From Acetobacteraceae bacterium (GTDB lineage: Bacteria > Pseudomonadota > Alphaproteobacteria > Acetobacterales > Acetobacteraceae), in NCBI GenBank assembly GCA_025352995.1, contig JANXRN010000176.1, positions 1 through 40,908 of the forward strand: DNA of 40,908 nt, written 5' to 3'. The position numbers and the translations under genes are program-made. Positions 24,018 to 31,813 of this stretch are shown here, piece after piece. The notes below the pieces were generated by a model. The model was not told where the DNA came from. It ran no database searches and saw nothing but the letters and a program-made list of their open reading frames with translations. The stretch's first letter is position 1, and the number at the start of each line of letters is the position of its first letter.

Positions 24018-24989
24018 ATGTCCAACAAAATCCTCTACGCGCCGAGCGGCGATGCCGACCGCGACATCGCGCCCGATCTGGTACCGGCCGGGTATGAGCT
24101 GATTGAGTGCGCGTTGGGCACCGCAGAGATGAACGCGCATTTGGCGGATGCGGAGTATCTGGTGGGTTTCGGCGCGCCGCAAATGAACGATGCGTTTTTC
24201 AAATCCGCGCCGAAGCTCAAGCTGATCCAGCTGCTCAGCGCTGGTTATGATCGCTGCGATGTCGAAGCCGCGCGGCGCGCTGGGGTGCCGATTGCCAATA
24301 ATGGCGGCGCCAATGCGGTCGCGGTTGCCGAGCACACGCTGATGCTGATGCTGGCAATCAGCCGCCGGCTGGTCTGGCAGCATAAATCGGTGTCATCCGG
24401 CGTGTGGCGCGGCAATGACTGGCAGGACAAGCATGTTTACGAATTGCAGGGCAAAATGCTCGGCATTATCGGGCTTGGCACTATCGGCAAGAAAGTCGCC
24501 CGGCTCGCCCAGGCGTTCGGGATGCGAGTGCAGTATTATGACACGATCCGGCTGAACGAAGATGGCGAGGACGCGATTGGCGCGCGCTTCCGGCTGATGG
24601 ATGAAATTCTGGCGACGTCCGATCTGGTGTCGCTGCACGTGCCGTTGCTGGCCGATACCAAGCATATGATCAGCACGCGGGAATTGGGGCTGATGAAGCC
24701 GTCCGCCTTCCTGATCAACACCTGCCGCGGGCCGGTGGTCGATGAAGCGGCTTTGATTAAGGCGTTGCAAGATAATGTCATCGCCGGCGCGGGTCTGGAC
24801 GTGCTCGACCAGGAGCCGCCGCCGCCTGACAACCCGCTGTTCGGGCTTGAAAACTGCATTCTGACCGCGCATCTCGCCGGCCCGACTTACGAAAACCGGG
24901 CGAAACGCTTCCGCAACGCCTTCGACAACATCCAGCGTGTCGCGCGTGGGCAGACTCCCTATTGGGTGATCCCGGAATTGCGCGGATGA
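24018..24989 (+). CDS. D-2-hydroxyacid dehydrogenase (NAD-dependent)
   Basis: A 323-residue enzyme from ATG 24018, with GGAGG 8 bases upstream. The NAD-binding motif is GLGTIG (152-157). The catalytic triad is Arg237 (NTCRGPVVDEAAL), Glu266 (LDVLDQEPPPP) and His285 (LTAHLAGPT). Members interconvert 2-oxoacids and D-2-hydroxyacids such as glyoxylate, hydroxypyruvate or phosphoglycerate; length and lack of an ACT domain argue against SerA. It overlaps the next gene by ATGA and forms a three-gene operon with both halves of a ThDP enzyme, so the two activities probably act on the same 2-oxoacid. Confidence 0.92.
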   Translation: MSNKILYAPSGDADRDIAPDLVPAGYELIECALGTAEMNAHLADAEYLVGFGAPQMNDAFFKSAPKLKLIQLLSAGYDRCDVEAARRAGVPIANNGGANAVAVAEHTLMLMLAISRRLVWQHKSVSSGVWRGNDWQDKHVYELQGKMLGIIGLGTIGKKVARLAQAFGMRVQYYDTIRLNEDGEDAIGARFRLMDEILATSDLVSLHVPLLADTKHMISTRELGLMKPSAFLINTCRGPVVDEAALIKALQDNVIAGAGLDVLDQEPPPPDNPLFGLENCILTAHLAGPTYENRAKRFRNAFDNIQRVARGQTPYWVIPELRG

Positions 24990-25495
24990 GCGCCTGGTGG
25001 GAAATCGTCCGCGACACGTTGAAGCGGTCGGAGGTCAAGCTCGTCACCTACGTGCCGGACAATGTGCTGAACCCACTGATCGCGGCGATCCATGCTGATG
25101 ACTACTTCAACGCCTTCGTCTGCACCCGGGAAGAAGAAGCCGTCGGCATCGTCGCCGGCGCCTGGATGGGCGGGATGCGCGGGGTGGTGATGATGCAGAC
25201 ATCCGGCTTCGCCACCTTGCCGAACGTGCTGGCGTCACTTGCGGTGCCGTATCAAATTCCGGTGCTGATGGTGGTGTCCGAACGCGGCACGCTCGGCGAA
25301 TTCAATATCGGTCAGGCAATGGTGGCGCGCACCATGCGCCCCGCCCTCGATGCGATGGGGATCGAGCATCACACGCTGACCCGCCTGGATGAGGTTGAAT
25401 TCATCGTCGAACGCAGCATCCGCCAGGCGGTGACCACCCAAGCACCCGTCTGCCTGATCTTGTCGCCCATGCTGACCGGGGGGAAGGCGCCATGA
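24986..25495 (+). CDS. ThDP-dependent decarboxylase, PYR-domain subunit (ComD/sulfopyruvate decarboxylase alpha-like)
   Basis: A 169-residue protein from ATG 24986 that is only the pyrimidine-binding half of a thiamine-diphosphate enzyme. CTREEEAVGIVAGAWMGG carries the glutamate (about 49-51) that activates the cofactor; MMQTSGFATLPNVLASL and VPYQIPVLMVVSERG follow the fold. Separate PYR and PP chains are typical of sulfopyruvate and phosphonopyruvate-type decarboxylases. No coenzyme M or phosphonate genes are nearby, so the substrate is open. ATGA overlaps bind it to both neighbours. Confidence 0.85.
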   Translation: MSAWWEIVRDTLKRSEVKLVTYVPDNVLNPLIAAIHADDYFNAFVCTREEEAVGIVAGAWMGGMRGVVMMQTSGFATLPNVLASLAVPYQIPVLMVVSERGTLGEFNIGQAMVARTMRPALDAMGIEHHTLTRLDEVEFIVERSIRQAVTTQAPVCLILSPMLTGGKAP

Positions 25496-26097
25496 GGAAC
25501 GACGCCATCACCCGCGATCAGGCCAAGATCATGGGGCGGTTTGATATTACCAAGTCCCTGGTTGCGAAATTGCACAAGGACGAAGCGGTCATCGGCGGTA
25601 TTGGCCACACCAACTGGGACCTTTGGGCATCAGGCCGACGGCCACAGAATTTCTACATGCTCGGCAGCATGGGGCTCGCGGTGCCGATCGCCATGGGGGT
25701 GGCGCTTGCCCAGCCCGATCGCAAAATCTTCGCGCTGGAAGGCGATGGATCGGTGCTGATGCAGCTTGGTGCGCTGGCAACGGTTGCCAATCAGCGCGTC
25801 CCCAATCTTTGCATTATCATCATGGATAATGGCATCTACCAGATCACTGGCGGGCAGGTGACGGCCACAGGGCAAGGGGCGGATATCGTTGCCATCGCCC
25901 GCGGCGCTGGCATCGTCCAGGCCGAATGGGCGCAGGATGAAACCCACTTCGCCGCCTTGATGGACCAGGCACTCGCAACGCCCGGGCCAATGCTGGTGGG
26001 CGTGCGGACCGATGGGCAGAAGCCGTTTGGGCAAACCGAACGTGATCCGCCGCAGTTGCGGGATCGGTTTATGCGGGGGCTGGGGGTCAAAAAGTGA
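25492..26097 (+). CDS. ThDP-dependent decarboxylase, PP-domain subunit (ComE/sulfopyruvate decarboxylase beta-like)
   Basis: A 201-residue protein with the diphosphate/Mg-binding motif GDGSVLMQLGALATVANQRV...MDNGIYQ: Gly84-Asp85-Gly86-Ser87 and Asn113. The first part, HTNWDLWASGRRPQNFYMLGSMGLAVPIAMGVALA, is the classic PP-domain entry. With the preceding PYR chain it would form one active enzyme. The extended N-terminus (about 30 residues) and C-terminal FGQTERDPPQLRDRF are ordinary for the family. Its stop is followed after 10 bp by element 4, a likely terminator for this operon. Confidence 0.87.
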   Translation: MRNDAITRDQAKIMGRFDITKSLVAKLHKDEAVIGGIGHTNWDLWASGRRPQNFYMLGSMGLAVPIAMGVALAQPDRKIFALEGDGSVLMQLGALATVANQRVPNLCIIIMDNGIYQITGGQVTATGQGADIVAIARGAGIVQAEWAQDETHFAALMDQALATPGPMLVGVRTDGQKPFGQTERDPPQLRDRFMRGLGVKK

Positions 26098-26107
26098 AAG
26101 TAAGAAT

Positions 26108-26248
26108 CTTCTTTTTGTGAACAAAAAGAAGCAAAAAAACTTTACCACGTTACTCCCTGCCCGTTGGGTCGGGAGCCTACCGCAGGCGCACGGCAACCGT
26201 ACTAAGTGTGAAAAAGTTTTTTTGGTTCTTTTTGTTCACAAAAAGAAC
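26108..26248 (+). repeat. paired-palindrome element 4
   Basis: The left palindrome (26108-26131, CTTC type) is followed by CAAAAAAACTTTACCAC. The core has two small hairpins (CTCCCTGCCC/GGGTCGGGAG; GCCTACCGCAGGC) and GCACGGCAACCGTAC. Then come AAAAAGTTTTTTTGG, the right palindrome (26225-26248, GTTC type) and the tail TGCTTGCCTT. It is the best preserved copy. It starts 10 bp after the ThDP operon stop and ends 26 bp before the enoyl-CoA hydratase start, between genes on the same strand. Confidence 0.88.
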
Positions 26249-26274
26249 TGCTTGCCTTCCTTAGGGAGCCTTTC

Positions 26275-27051
26275 ATGAGCCTCGTTCTACTATCCATCGA
26301 AAACCACATCGCCCGAGTCACGATCAACCGCCCCGAAAAGCTCAACGCAATGAACTCCGCGTTGATAGCCGAGTTCTTTGCGGTGTTCGCGCATCTGGCG
26401 GAAGACCAGGAACTGCGCGCGGTGGTACTGACTGGTGCCGGATCGAAAAGCTTCGTCGGCGGCGCCGATATTGCCGAAATGGGCACGATCCAGACCCCAG
26501 CCCAGGCGCGCGCGTTCATCACCAGCGTGCATCGCTGCTGCGACGCGGTGCGGACGCTGCCGGTGCCGGTGATTGCGCGCATTCAGGGGTTTTGTTTTGG
26601 GGCGGGTCTGGAACTGGCCGCTTCATGTGATTTGCGAGTGGCGGGGCAGGGGGCGGCTTTTGGCATGCAGGAGGTCAAGCTCGGCATCCCGAGCGTGATT
26701 GAGGCGGCGTTATTGCCCGGCCTGGTGGGCTGGGGGCGGACGCGGGAGATGCTGTTGCTGGGCGAGACTTTTTCGGCGGCGGATGCGGCGCGGTGGAATT
26801 TGGTCGAGCGGGTGGTGCCGGATGGTGATTTGGATGCGGCGGTCGATGACTGGCTGGCGAAATTGCTGACCAGCGCGCCATTGGCAGTGCGCAATCAGAA
26901 GGCGTTGATGCGGCGCTGGGAGAGATTGCCGCTGGCCGAGGCGATCCAGGCCGGCATTGATAGTTTTGCCCAGAGTTTTGACAGCGACGAACCCAAGCAG
27001 GCGCTGGGGCATTTTCTGGCCGCAGCGGCAGCGCGCAAACATGGCGTTTGA
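26275..27051 (+). CDS. enoyl-CoA hydratase/isomerase family protein
   Basis: A 258-residue crotonase-fold enzyme with AGGGAG 8 bases before ATG 26275. Family features: VTINRPEKLNAMN, the oxyanion-hole segment KSFVGGADIAEM, IQGFCFGAGLELAASCDLRVA and the catalytic region MQEVKLGIPSVIEAALLPGLVGWGR. The SVIEA variant replaces the GAGGTQ of standard hydratases, so substrate and exact reaction (hydration, isomerisation or hydrolysis) are open. It overlaps the MaoC gene by 11 bp and an acyl-CoA dehydrogenase follows, pointing to a fatty or branched acyl-CoA degradation operon. Confidence 0.92.
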   Translation: MSLVLLSIENHIARVTINRPEKLNAMNSALIAEFFAVFAHLAEDQELRAVVLTGAGSKSFVGGADIAEMGTIQTPAQARAFITSVHRCCDAVRTLPVPVIARIQGFCFGAGLELAASCDLRVAGQGAAFGMQEVKLGIPSVIEAALLPGLVGWGRTREMLLLGETFSAADAARWNLVERVVPDGDLDAAVDDWLAKLLTSAPLAVRNQKALMRRWERLPLAEAIQAGIDSFAQSFDSDEPKQALGHFLAAAAARKHGV

Positions 27052-27514
27052 TCCGGCGGCACATCGGCTGGCAGAGCAGCGCTGGTTCGAGGATTTCAGC
27101 CTCGGTGAAAAATTCAATTTGCCGAGCCGGACGATGACCGAGGCGCTGTTTCTGGCGTTCCAGTCGGCGAGCGGGGATAACCACCCGATCCATTACGATG
27201 TAGAATTTTGTCGCGCGCGTGGCATGCCGCATATGCTGGCGCATGGCTATCAGGTGCTGATCCAGACTGCGGCCGGGGCAGGGATGTTTCCGTTCATGGT
27301 CGAAGATAGTTTGCTCGGGTTCTTGGATCAGTCGAGCCGGTTTCTGGCGCCGGTTTATGTCGGGGATACGCTTTATGGTGCGCTGGAGGTGGCCGAAATT
27401 GCCCCCAATCGGACTACTGGCGTGATCGGGTTGAAGTCCAGCGTGCACAACCAGAAAGGCATACTGGTGATGGATGGGACCCAGCGTTACTTGATAAGGA
27501 AGCGCCCGGCATGA
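27041..27514 (+). CDS. MaoC-family hot-dog dehydratase
   Basis: A 157-residue protein from ATG 27041 (the longer frame back to 26957 overlaps the preceding gene more heavily). The hydratase-2 motif SASGDNHPIHYDVEFCRARGMPHMLAHGYQV includes Asp46 and His51 as catalytic candidates; it is written here by its parts DNHPIHYD and LAHGYQV. It would hydrate an enoyl-CoA or similar thioester in the cytoplasm. It overlaps the enoyl-CoA hydratase gene by 11 bp and the acyl-CoA dehydrogenase by ATGA, so all three are translationally coupled. Confidence 0.9.
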   Translation: MAFDPAAHRLAEQRWFEDFSLGEKFNLPSRTMTEALFLAFQSASGDNHPIHYDVEFCRARGMPHMLAHGYQVLIQTAAGAGMFPFMVEDSLLGFLDQSSRFLAPVYVGDTLYGALEVAEIAPNRTTGVIGLKSSVHNQKGILVMDGTQRYLIRKRPA

Positions 27515-29223
27515 CCGCGATTGCGCCTGATACCACGGGGATGAATTTCTACCGCGCCGATCCGTCGCTCGCTGATTTATTGCGGCTTTATTTGCCGGCT
27601 GATTTGTTCGCCCATATTGATCCGCATCTCGACCGATTGGGCGCATTGGCCGGCGGGCGATTGGATGAATGTGCGCGGCTAGCCGATCGGCACACGCCGG
27701 TTTTGCATCATCGCGATCGTTTCGGACGCGACGTTCAGCATATCGAGTACCACCCGGCTTATCGCGAACTGGAAGCGGCAGCTTTCGGGCAGTTCGGCAT
27801 TCATGCGATGTCGCATCGCAAGGGCATTTTGGGGTGGCAGGGCACGTACCCAAGTGCGGCCAAGCATGCTTTCACCTATTTGTTCAACCAGGCGGAGTTC
27901 GGGTTGGGCTGCCCGATCAACGTGACCGACGGCGCGGCGATGCTGCTGTCGCGCTTTGGCACTGATGAATTGAAAGCGAAATATCTCGACGGCCTGACCC
28001 AGACCGACATGGCGCGCCTGACCCAGGGCGCGCAGTTCATGACGGAGAAAGAGGGTGGTTCGGATGTCGGCGCACTGACCACGCGCGCGGTGCCGGACGG
28101 CGAGCATTTTCGTTTGTATGGCGAGAAATGGTTCTGTTCGAACGCTGATGCGCCAGTGGTGACCTTGCTCGCTAGGCCGGACGGCGCGGGGCCAGGCACG
28201 CGCGGCGTCGGGCTGTTCCTGATGCCGCGCTTTTTGGATGATGGCAGCCCCAATCACTATCGGATCGTTCGGCTGAAGGACAAGCTCGGCACGCGGTCAA
28301 TGGCGTCAGGCGAAATCAGGTTCGAAGGCGCAATTGCCTATCCGCTCGGGCGGCTGGATCGCGGCTTCGTGCAAATGGCCGAAATGGTCAACTGGTCGCG
28401 GCTGTCGAACGGGGTGAAATCTACCGCGCTCATGCGGCGCGCGCTGCATGATGCTGAAACGGTTGCCCATGGCCGCGTCGTGTTCGGCAAGCGGATCATC
28501 GATCTGCCGTTGGCGCGGCGGCAGTTGCTGAAAATCATGCTGCCGATGGAACAGGCCTTGTCGTTATGCTTCGCCACGACGTCCGCCTTGGATCGTGCCG
28601 AGGCTGGCAGCCAGGACGCGGCGACGCTTTTGCGCATTCTGACCCCGGTGCTGAAATTCCGCGCGACGCGCGATGCGCGCAAGGTTTGTGGGGATGCCTT
28701 GGAGTTTCGCGGCGGGATTGGCTATGTCGAGGAATTCGTCACCCCAAGATTGTTGCGCGATGCCCATCTCGGCTCGATTTGGGAAGGCACCGGCAATATC
28801 GTCGCGCTCGATGCGCTGACCCGCGCCGTCGGGCGCCATGGCGCCGAAGCGGCGCTGCTGGCCGAACTCCATGCCAAGCTTGATGATGTGCCAACGGCGT
28901 GGGCAGATCGGCTGCGCGGCCTGGTCGATCGGGCGATCGGATTTGCCCGACAGGTGGCGGGCGATGCCGCGCATGAGGGTGACGCCCGCAAGGCCACCAG
29001 CACGCTGTATCACGTGGCGAGTGCGGTGACCCTGGCGTGGGAGGGCACCCATATCCACGCCGCCTGCGGCGATGCGCGGCGGTTGCTGCTATCGCGGATG
29101 GTGGTGGATCAGCGGCTGACCCCGGCTGATCCGTTTGGGTTGGGCGCCGAGCCGGGCCTTGCGGATGCGGTTCTGGCGGGGCGGGCGGTGCCGATCGACG
29201 AGGCGACAAGATTGCTGATGTAG
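27511..29223 (+). CDS. acyl-CoA dehydrogenase, AidB-like
   Basis: A 570-residue FAD enzyme, longer than ordinary ~380-residue acyl-CoA dehydrogenases and in the AidB size range. Landmarks are FGLGCPINVTDGAAMLL, the flavin-contact stretch MTEKEGGSDVGAL, YGEKWFCSNADAPV, LKDKLGTRSMASGE and the C-terminal FRGGIGYVEE with LGSIWEGTGNIVALD, whose Glu is the usual catalytic base position. AidB in E. coli is linked to alkylation damage; here the operon with two hydratases argues for a catabolic dehydrogenase. It ends at TAG 29221-29223. Confidence 0.9.
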   Translation: MTAIAPDTTGMNFYRADPSLADLLRLYLPADLFAHIDPHLDRLGALAGGRLDECARLADRHTPVLHHRDRFGRDVQHIEYHPAYRELEAAAFGQFGIHAMSHRKGILGWQGTYPSAAKHAFTYLFNQAEFGLGCPINVTDGAAMLLSRFGTDELKAKYLDGLTQTDMARLTQGAQFMTEKEGGSDVGALTTRAVPDGEHFRLYGEKWFCSNADAPVVTLLARPDGAGPGTRGVGLFLMPRFLDDGSPNHYRIVRLKDKLGTRSMASGEIRFEGAIAYPLGRLDRGFVQMAEMVNWSRLSNGVKSTALMRRALHDAETVAHGRVVFGKRIIDLPLARRQLLKIMLPMEQALSLCFATTSALDRAEAGSQDAATLLRILTPVLKFRATRDARKVCGDALEFRGGIGYVEEFVTPRLLRDAHLGSIWEGTGNIVALDALTRAVGRHGAEAALLAELHAKLDDVPTAWADRLRGLVDRAIGFARQVAGDAAHEGDARKATSTLYHVASAVTLAWEGTHIHAACGDARRLLLSRMVVDQRLTPADPFGLGAEPGLADAVLAGRAVPIDEATRLLM

Positions 29224-29285
29224 CGCGTTCGGGAATGTGATATCGATCCCACTAAGGCTAAAAACGAAGAAAGGGGGACGACGTC

Positions 29286-30863
29286 ATGCTGCATCGCCGC
29301 TCATTGTTGCAAGCTACTGCTGCGTCCATGCTGGCAGCCCCCGCCATTGCCCAACCGGCCAAGACCGCGACCTTGCGCTTCGTGCCGCAGGCAAATCTCA
29401 CCTTGCTCGATCCCGTATTCACCACGGCAACGGTTACCAGCAACCACGGCTATTACGTGTTCGATACGCTCTATTCGGTGGGGCCGGACGGCGTATCGCG
29501 CCCGCAAATGGCCGAAGGCCACACGATTTCCGATGACCAGCTGACCTGGCGCATCAAGCTGCGGGAAGGCCTGTGGTTCCATGACGGCACGCCGGTGCGC
29601 GCGACCGACTGCATCGCCAGCATCCAGCGCTGGTCCGTGCGCGATCCGTTCGGCCAGATGGTGGCGGCAGCCGTGGACAGCTACGCGGCCGATGGCGACC
29701 GTACCATTGTCGTCAAGCTCAAGCGGCCTTTCGCGTTGCTGGCGACAGCGCTGGGCAAGCCAGATTCGGCGGTGCCCTTCATCATGCCAGAACGGCTCGC
29801 CAACACCGCCGCCGACAAACAGGTGACGGACATGATTGGCTCCGGACCGTATCGTTTCGTTGCCGCCGAGTATGTCAGCGGCAGCAAGGTCGCGTATGAG
29901 AAGTTCGATAAATATGTGTCGCGTTCGGAACCCGCATCCTGGGCCGCTGGCGCCAAACAGGCGTTTTACCCGCGCATCGAATGGTCGATCATCCCCGATG
30001 CTGCAACGGTCGCGGCCGCACTGCAAAATAACGAAATCGACTGGTGGGAACAACCGCTTGCCGATCTGCTGCCCAAACTGGTGGCCGACAAGAACATCGC
30101 GCTGCAAATCGATCAGCCCTGGGGCCGCACCTCCGAACTGATCATGAACCAGATGCAGCCGCCGTTTAACGACGTCCGGGTGCGCCGCGCGGTGATGATG
30201 GCGGTGCGGCAGGAAGACTACATGCGCGCCTGTTTCGGCGATGATCAATCGCTGTGGCGGGTCAGCAAGGACGTCTTCCCATTCGGCACGCCCTATTACA
30301 CCGGCGCCGACAGCGACCGGATGGCCGGTGACCTCGCACTCGCCAGTAAAATGCTGAAAGAATCCGGTTATGCTGGGCAGAAAGTCGTCGTGATAAACCC
30401 GACCGATTTCCCCGCCATCCATCCGCTCGGCCTGGTGACCGCCGATACGCTGAAAAAAATCGGCATGAATGTCGATTTGCAGGAAACCGACTGGGGCACC
30501 GTGGTGCAGCGGCGATCGAGCATGGAACCGGTGGAGAAGGGCGGGTGGAGCGTTTTCCACACATTCTCATCATCTGTCGCACTTGCCACGCCCGCGACCC
30601 ATCCGCTGATCAATGGCCGCGGCGCCAAAGGCTGGTTCGGCTGGTGGGATAGTGCGGACGCCCGCACCCTGACCGAACAATGGGTCGCCGCCCCCGACCT
30701 CGCCGCCCAGGAAAAGGCCGCCAAGGCGCTGTCGCGTGTCGCGATGACCGATGTTGGCGCCACCATGGTTGGGCAATGGTATGGCAAGACCGCCTATCGC
30801 CGCAGTATTGCCGGGGTGTTGCAGGGCGTGGCGCCGTATCCGTGGAATGTTCGGCCGTCGTAG
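29286..30863 (+). CDS. peptide/nickel-type ABC transporter substrate-binding protein (SBP_bac_5), stand-alone
   Basis: A 525-residue exported protein. The N-terminus HRRSLLQATAASMLAAPAIAQP is a Tat-like signal peptide with cleavage near AIAQ. The mature protein shows the family 5 landmarks LTWRIKLREGLWFHDGTPVRATDCIASIQRW, MIGSGPYRF and FNDVRVRRAVMMAV. It would bind peptides or other ligands in the periplasm. No permease or ATPase lies next to it, so it may serve the importer at 34005-38994 or one elsewhere. AGGGGG lies 9 bases before ATG 29286. Element 5 follows the stop after 6 bp. Confidence 0.92.
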   Translation: MLHRRSLLQATAASMLAAPAIAQPAKTATLRFVPQANLTLLDPVFTTATVTSNHGYYVFDTLYSVGPDGVSRPQMAEGHTISDDQLTWRIKLREGLWFHDGTPVRATDCIASIQRWSVRDPFGQMVAAAVDSYAADGDRTIVVKLKRPFALLATALGKPDSAVPFIMPERLANTAADKQVTDMIGSGPYRFVAAEYVSGSKVAYEKFDKYVSRSEPASWAAGAKQAFYPRIEWSIIPDAATVAAALQNNEIDWWEQPLADLLPKLVADKNIALQIDQPWGRTSELIMNQMQPPFNDVRVRRAVMMAVRQEDYMRACFGDDQSLWRVSKDVFPFGTPYYTGADSDRMAGDLALASKMLKESGYAGQKVVVINPTDFPAIHPLGLVTADTLKKIGMNVDLQETDWGTVVQRRSSMEPVEKGGWSVFHTFSSSVALATPATHPLINGRGAKGWFGWWDSADARTLTEQWVAAPDLAAQEKAAKALSRVAMTDVGATMVGQWYGKTAYRRSIAGVLQGVAPYPWNVRPS

Positions 30864-30869
30864 GAAGGT

Positions 30870-31004
30870 CTTCTTTTTGTGAACAAAAAGAAGCAAAAAA
30901 ACTTCATCTATTGTTGCCGTTGGCTTGGGTCTGCGGAGGGACCCGAGCCAACAGCAACAATCGTGAAAAAGTTTTTTTGGTTCTTTTTGTTCACAAAAAA
31001 GAAC
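30870..31004 (+). repeat. paired-palindrome element 5 with long central hairpin
   Basis: Left palindrome 30870-30893, A7 tract 30895-30901, then a central hairpin: arms 30910-30931 and 30940-30961 pair at 20 of 22 positions plus one G-U, with an 8-base loop. T7 at 30972-30978 and the right palindrome (30980-31004, one extra A) follow. A GC-rich stem flanked by A7 and T7 is the textbook shape of a bidirectional intrinsic terminator. It exactly fills the space between two convergent stop codons (30863 and 31013). Confidence 0.9.
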
Positions 31005-31012
31005 TGCTTCAC

Positions 31013-31798
31013 TTACTGACTAACCCACCCACCATCCACACTCAGTGCCACCCCGGTCATCGTCGCCGCCCCATCCGAACACAAGAACACCGCGGTTGCC
31101 CCGATCTGCTCCGGCGCGGTGAATTTATGCATTGGCTGCTTTTCAGCGAGGAACGCGGCGGCCGCCTGTTCGACCGTGATGCCGTCGCGGGCCGCGCGTG
31201 CGTCAAGTTGCGCCTGCACCAGCGGCGTCAGCACCCAGCCGGGGCAGATTGCGTTGCAGGTCACGCCAGCGTTGGCAAGCTCGATCCCCGCGGTTTTGGT
31301 GAGGCCAAGTAGCCCGTGCTTGGCCGCCACATAGGCAGATTTTTCGCCGCTCGCCACCAGGCCGTGGGCGGAGGCGATGTTGATGATGCGCCCCCAGCCG
31401 CGGGCTTTCATGCCGGGGATTGCGGCTTGCATCGCCAGGAACGCGCCGGTCAGGTTGATCGCGATGATTTTGTTCCATTGGGCCACCGGAAAGCTCTCGA
31501 TCGGGGCGACGAACTGGATTCCGGCATTGTTGACCAGGATATCGAGGCTGCCGTGATCTGCCCCGGCACCGGCCACCATGGTGGCAATTTGCGCGGCGTC
31601 ACTGATGTCGGCGGGGGAGTAGGTCACTTTGACCCCGTACGTTTTGGCGAGTTCGGCTTGCTGGGCGGCGATTGCTGCCGCATCGCCAAACCCGTTGAGC
31701 ACCAGATTGGCGCCGTCAGCCGCCAGGCAGCGCGCGATTGCCAAGCCAATGCCGCTGGTCGAGCCGGTTACCAGCGCGGTTTTTCCTTTGAGTGTCAT
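31013..31798 (-). CDS. 3-hydroxybutyrate dehydrogenase (short-chain dehydrogenase)
   Basis: A 261-residue SDR enzyme. NAD site: VTGSTSGIGLAIARCLAADGANLVLNG (TGxxxGxG at the N-terminus); NNAG at about 90; catalytic Ser-Tyr-Lys in IASAHGLVASGEKSAYVAAKHG; C-terminal TGVALSVDGGW. The tail EKQPMHKFTAPEQIG is typical of D-3-hydroxybutyrate dehydrogenases, which oxidise 3-hydroxybutyrate from PHB to acetoacetate. ATG 31798 has AGGA 7 bases upstream. It lies 15 bp downstream of the FNR-type gene on the same strand and may be co-transcribed. Confidence 0.9.
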   Translation of the reverse strand: MTLKGKTALVTGSTSGIGLAIARCLAADGANLVLNGFGDAAAIAAQQAELAKTYGVKVTYSPADISDAAQIATMVAGAGADHGSLDILVNNAGIQFVAPIESFPVAQWNKIIAINLTGAFLAMQAAIPGMKARGWGRIINIASAHGLVASGEKSAYVAAKHGLLGLTKTAGIELANAGVTCNAICPGWVLTPLVQAQLDARAARDGITVEQAAAAFLAEKQPMHKFTAPEQIGATAVFLCSDGAATMTGVALSVDGGWVSQ

Positions 31799-31813
31799 GC
31801 AAAATCCTATGGT

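Noticed and set aside
11767-31004. The five palindrome pairs as a CRISPR array
   Set aside because: Copies are kilobases apart, differ in their cores, occur in both orientations and lack regular spacers; no cas genes are present.
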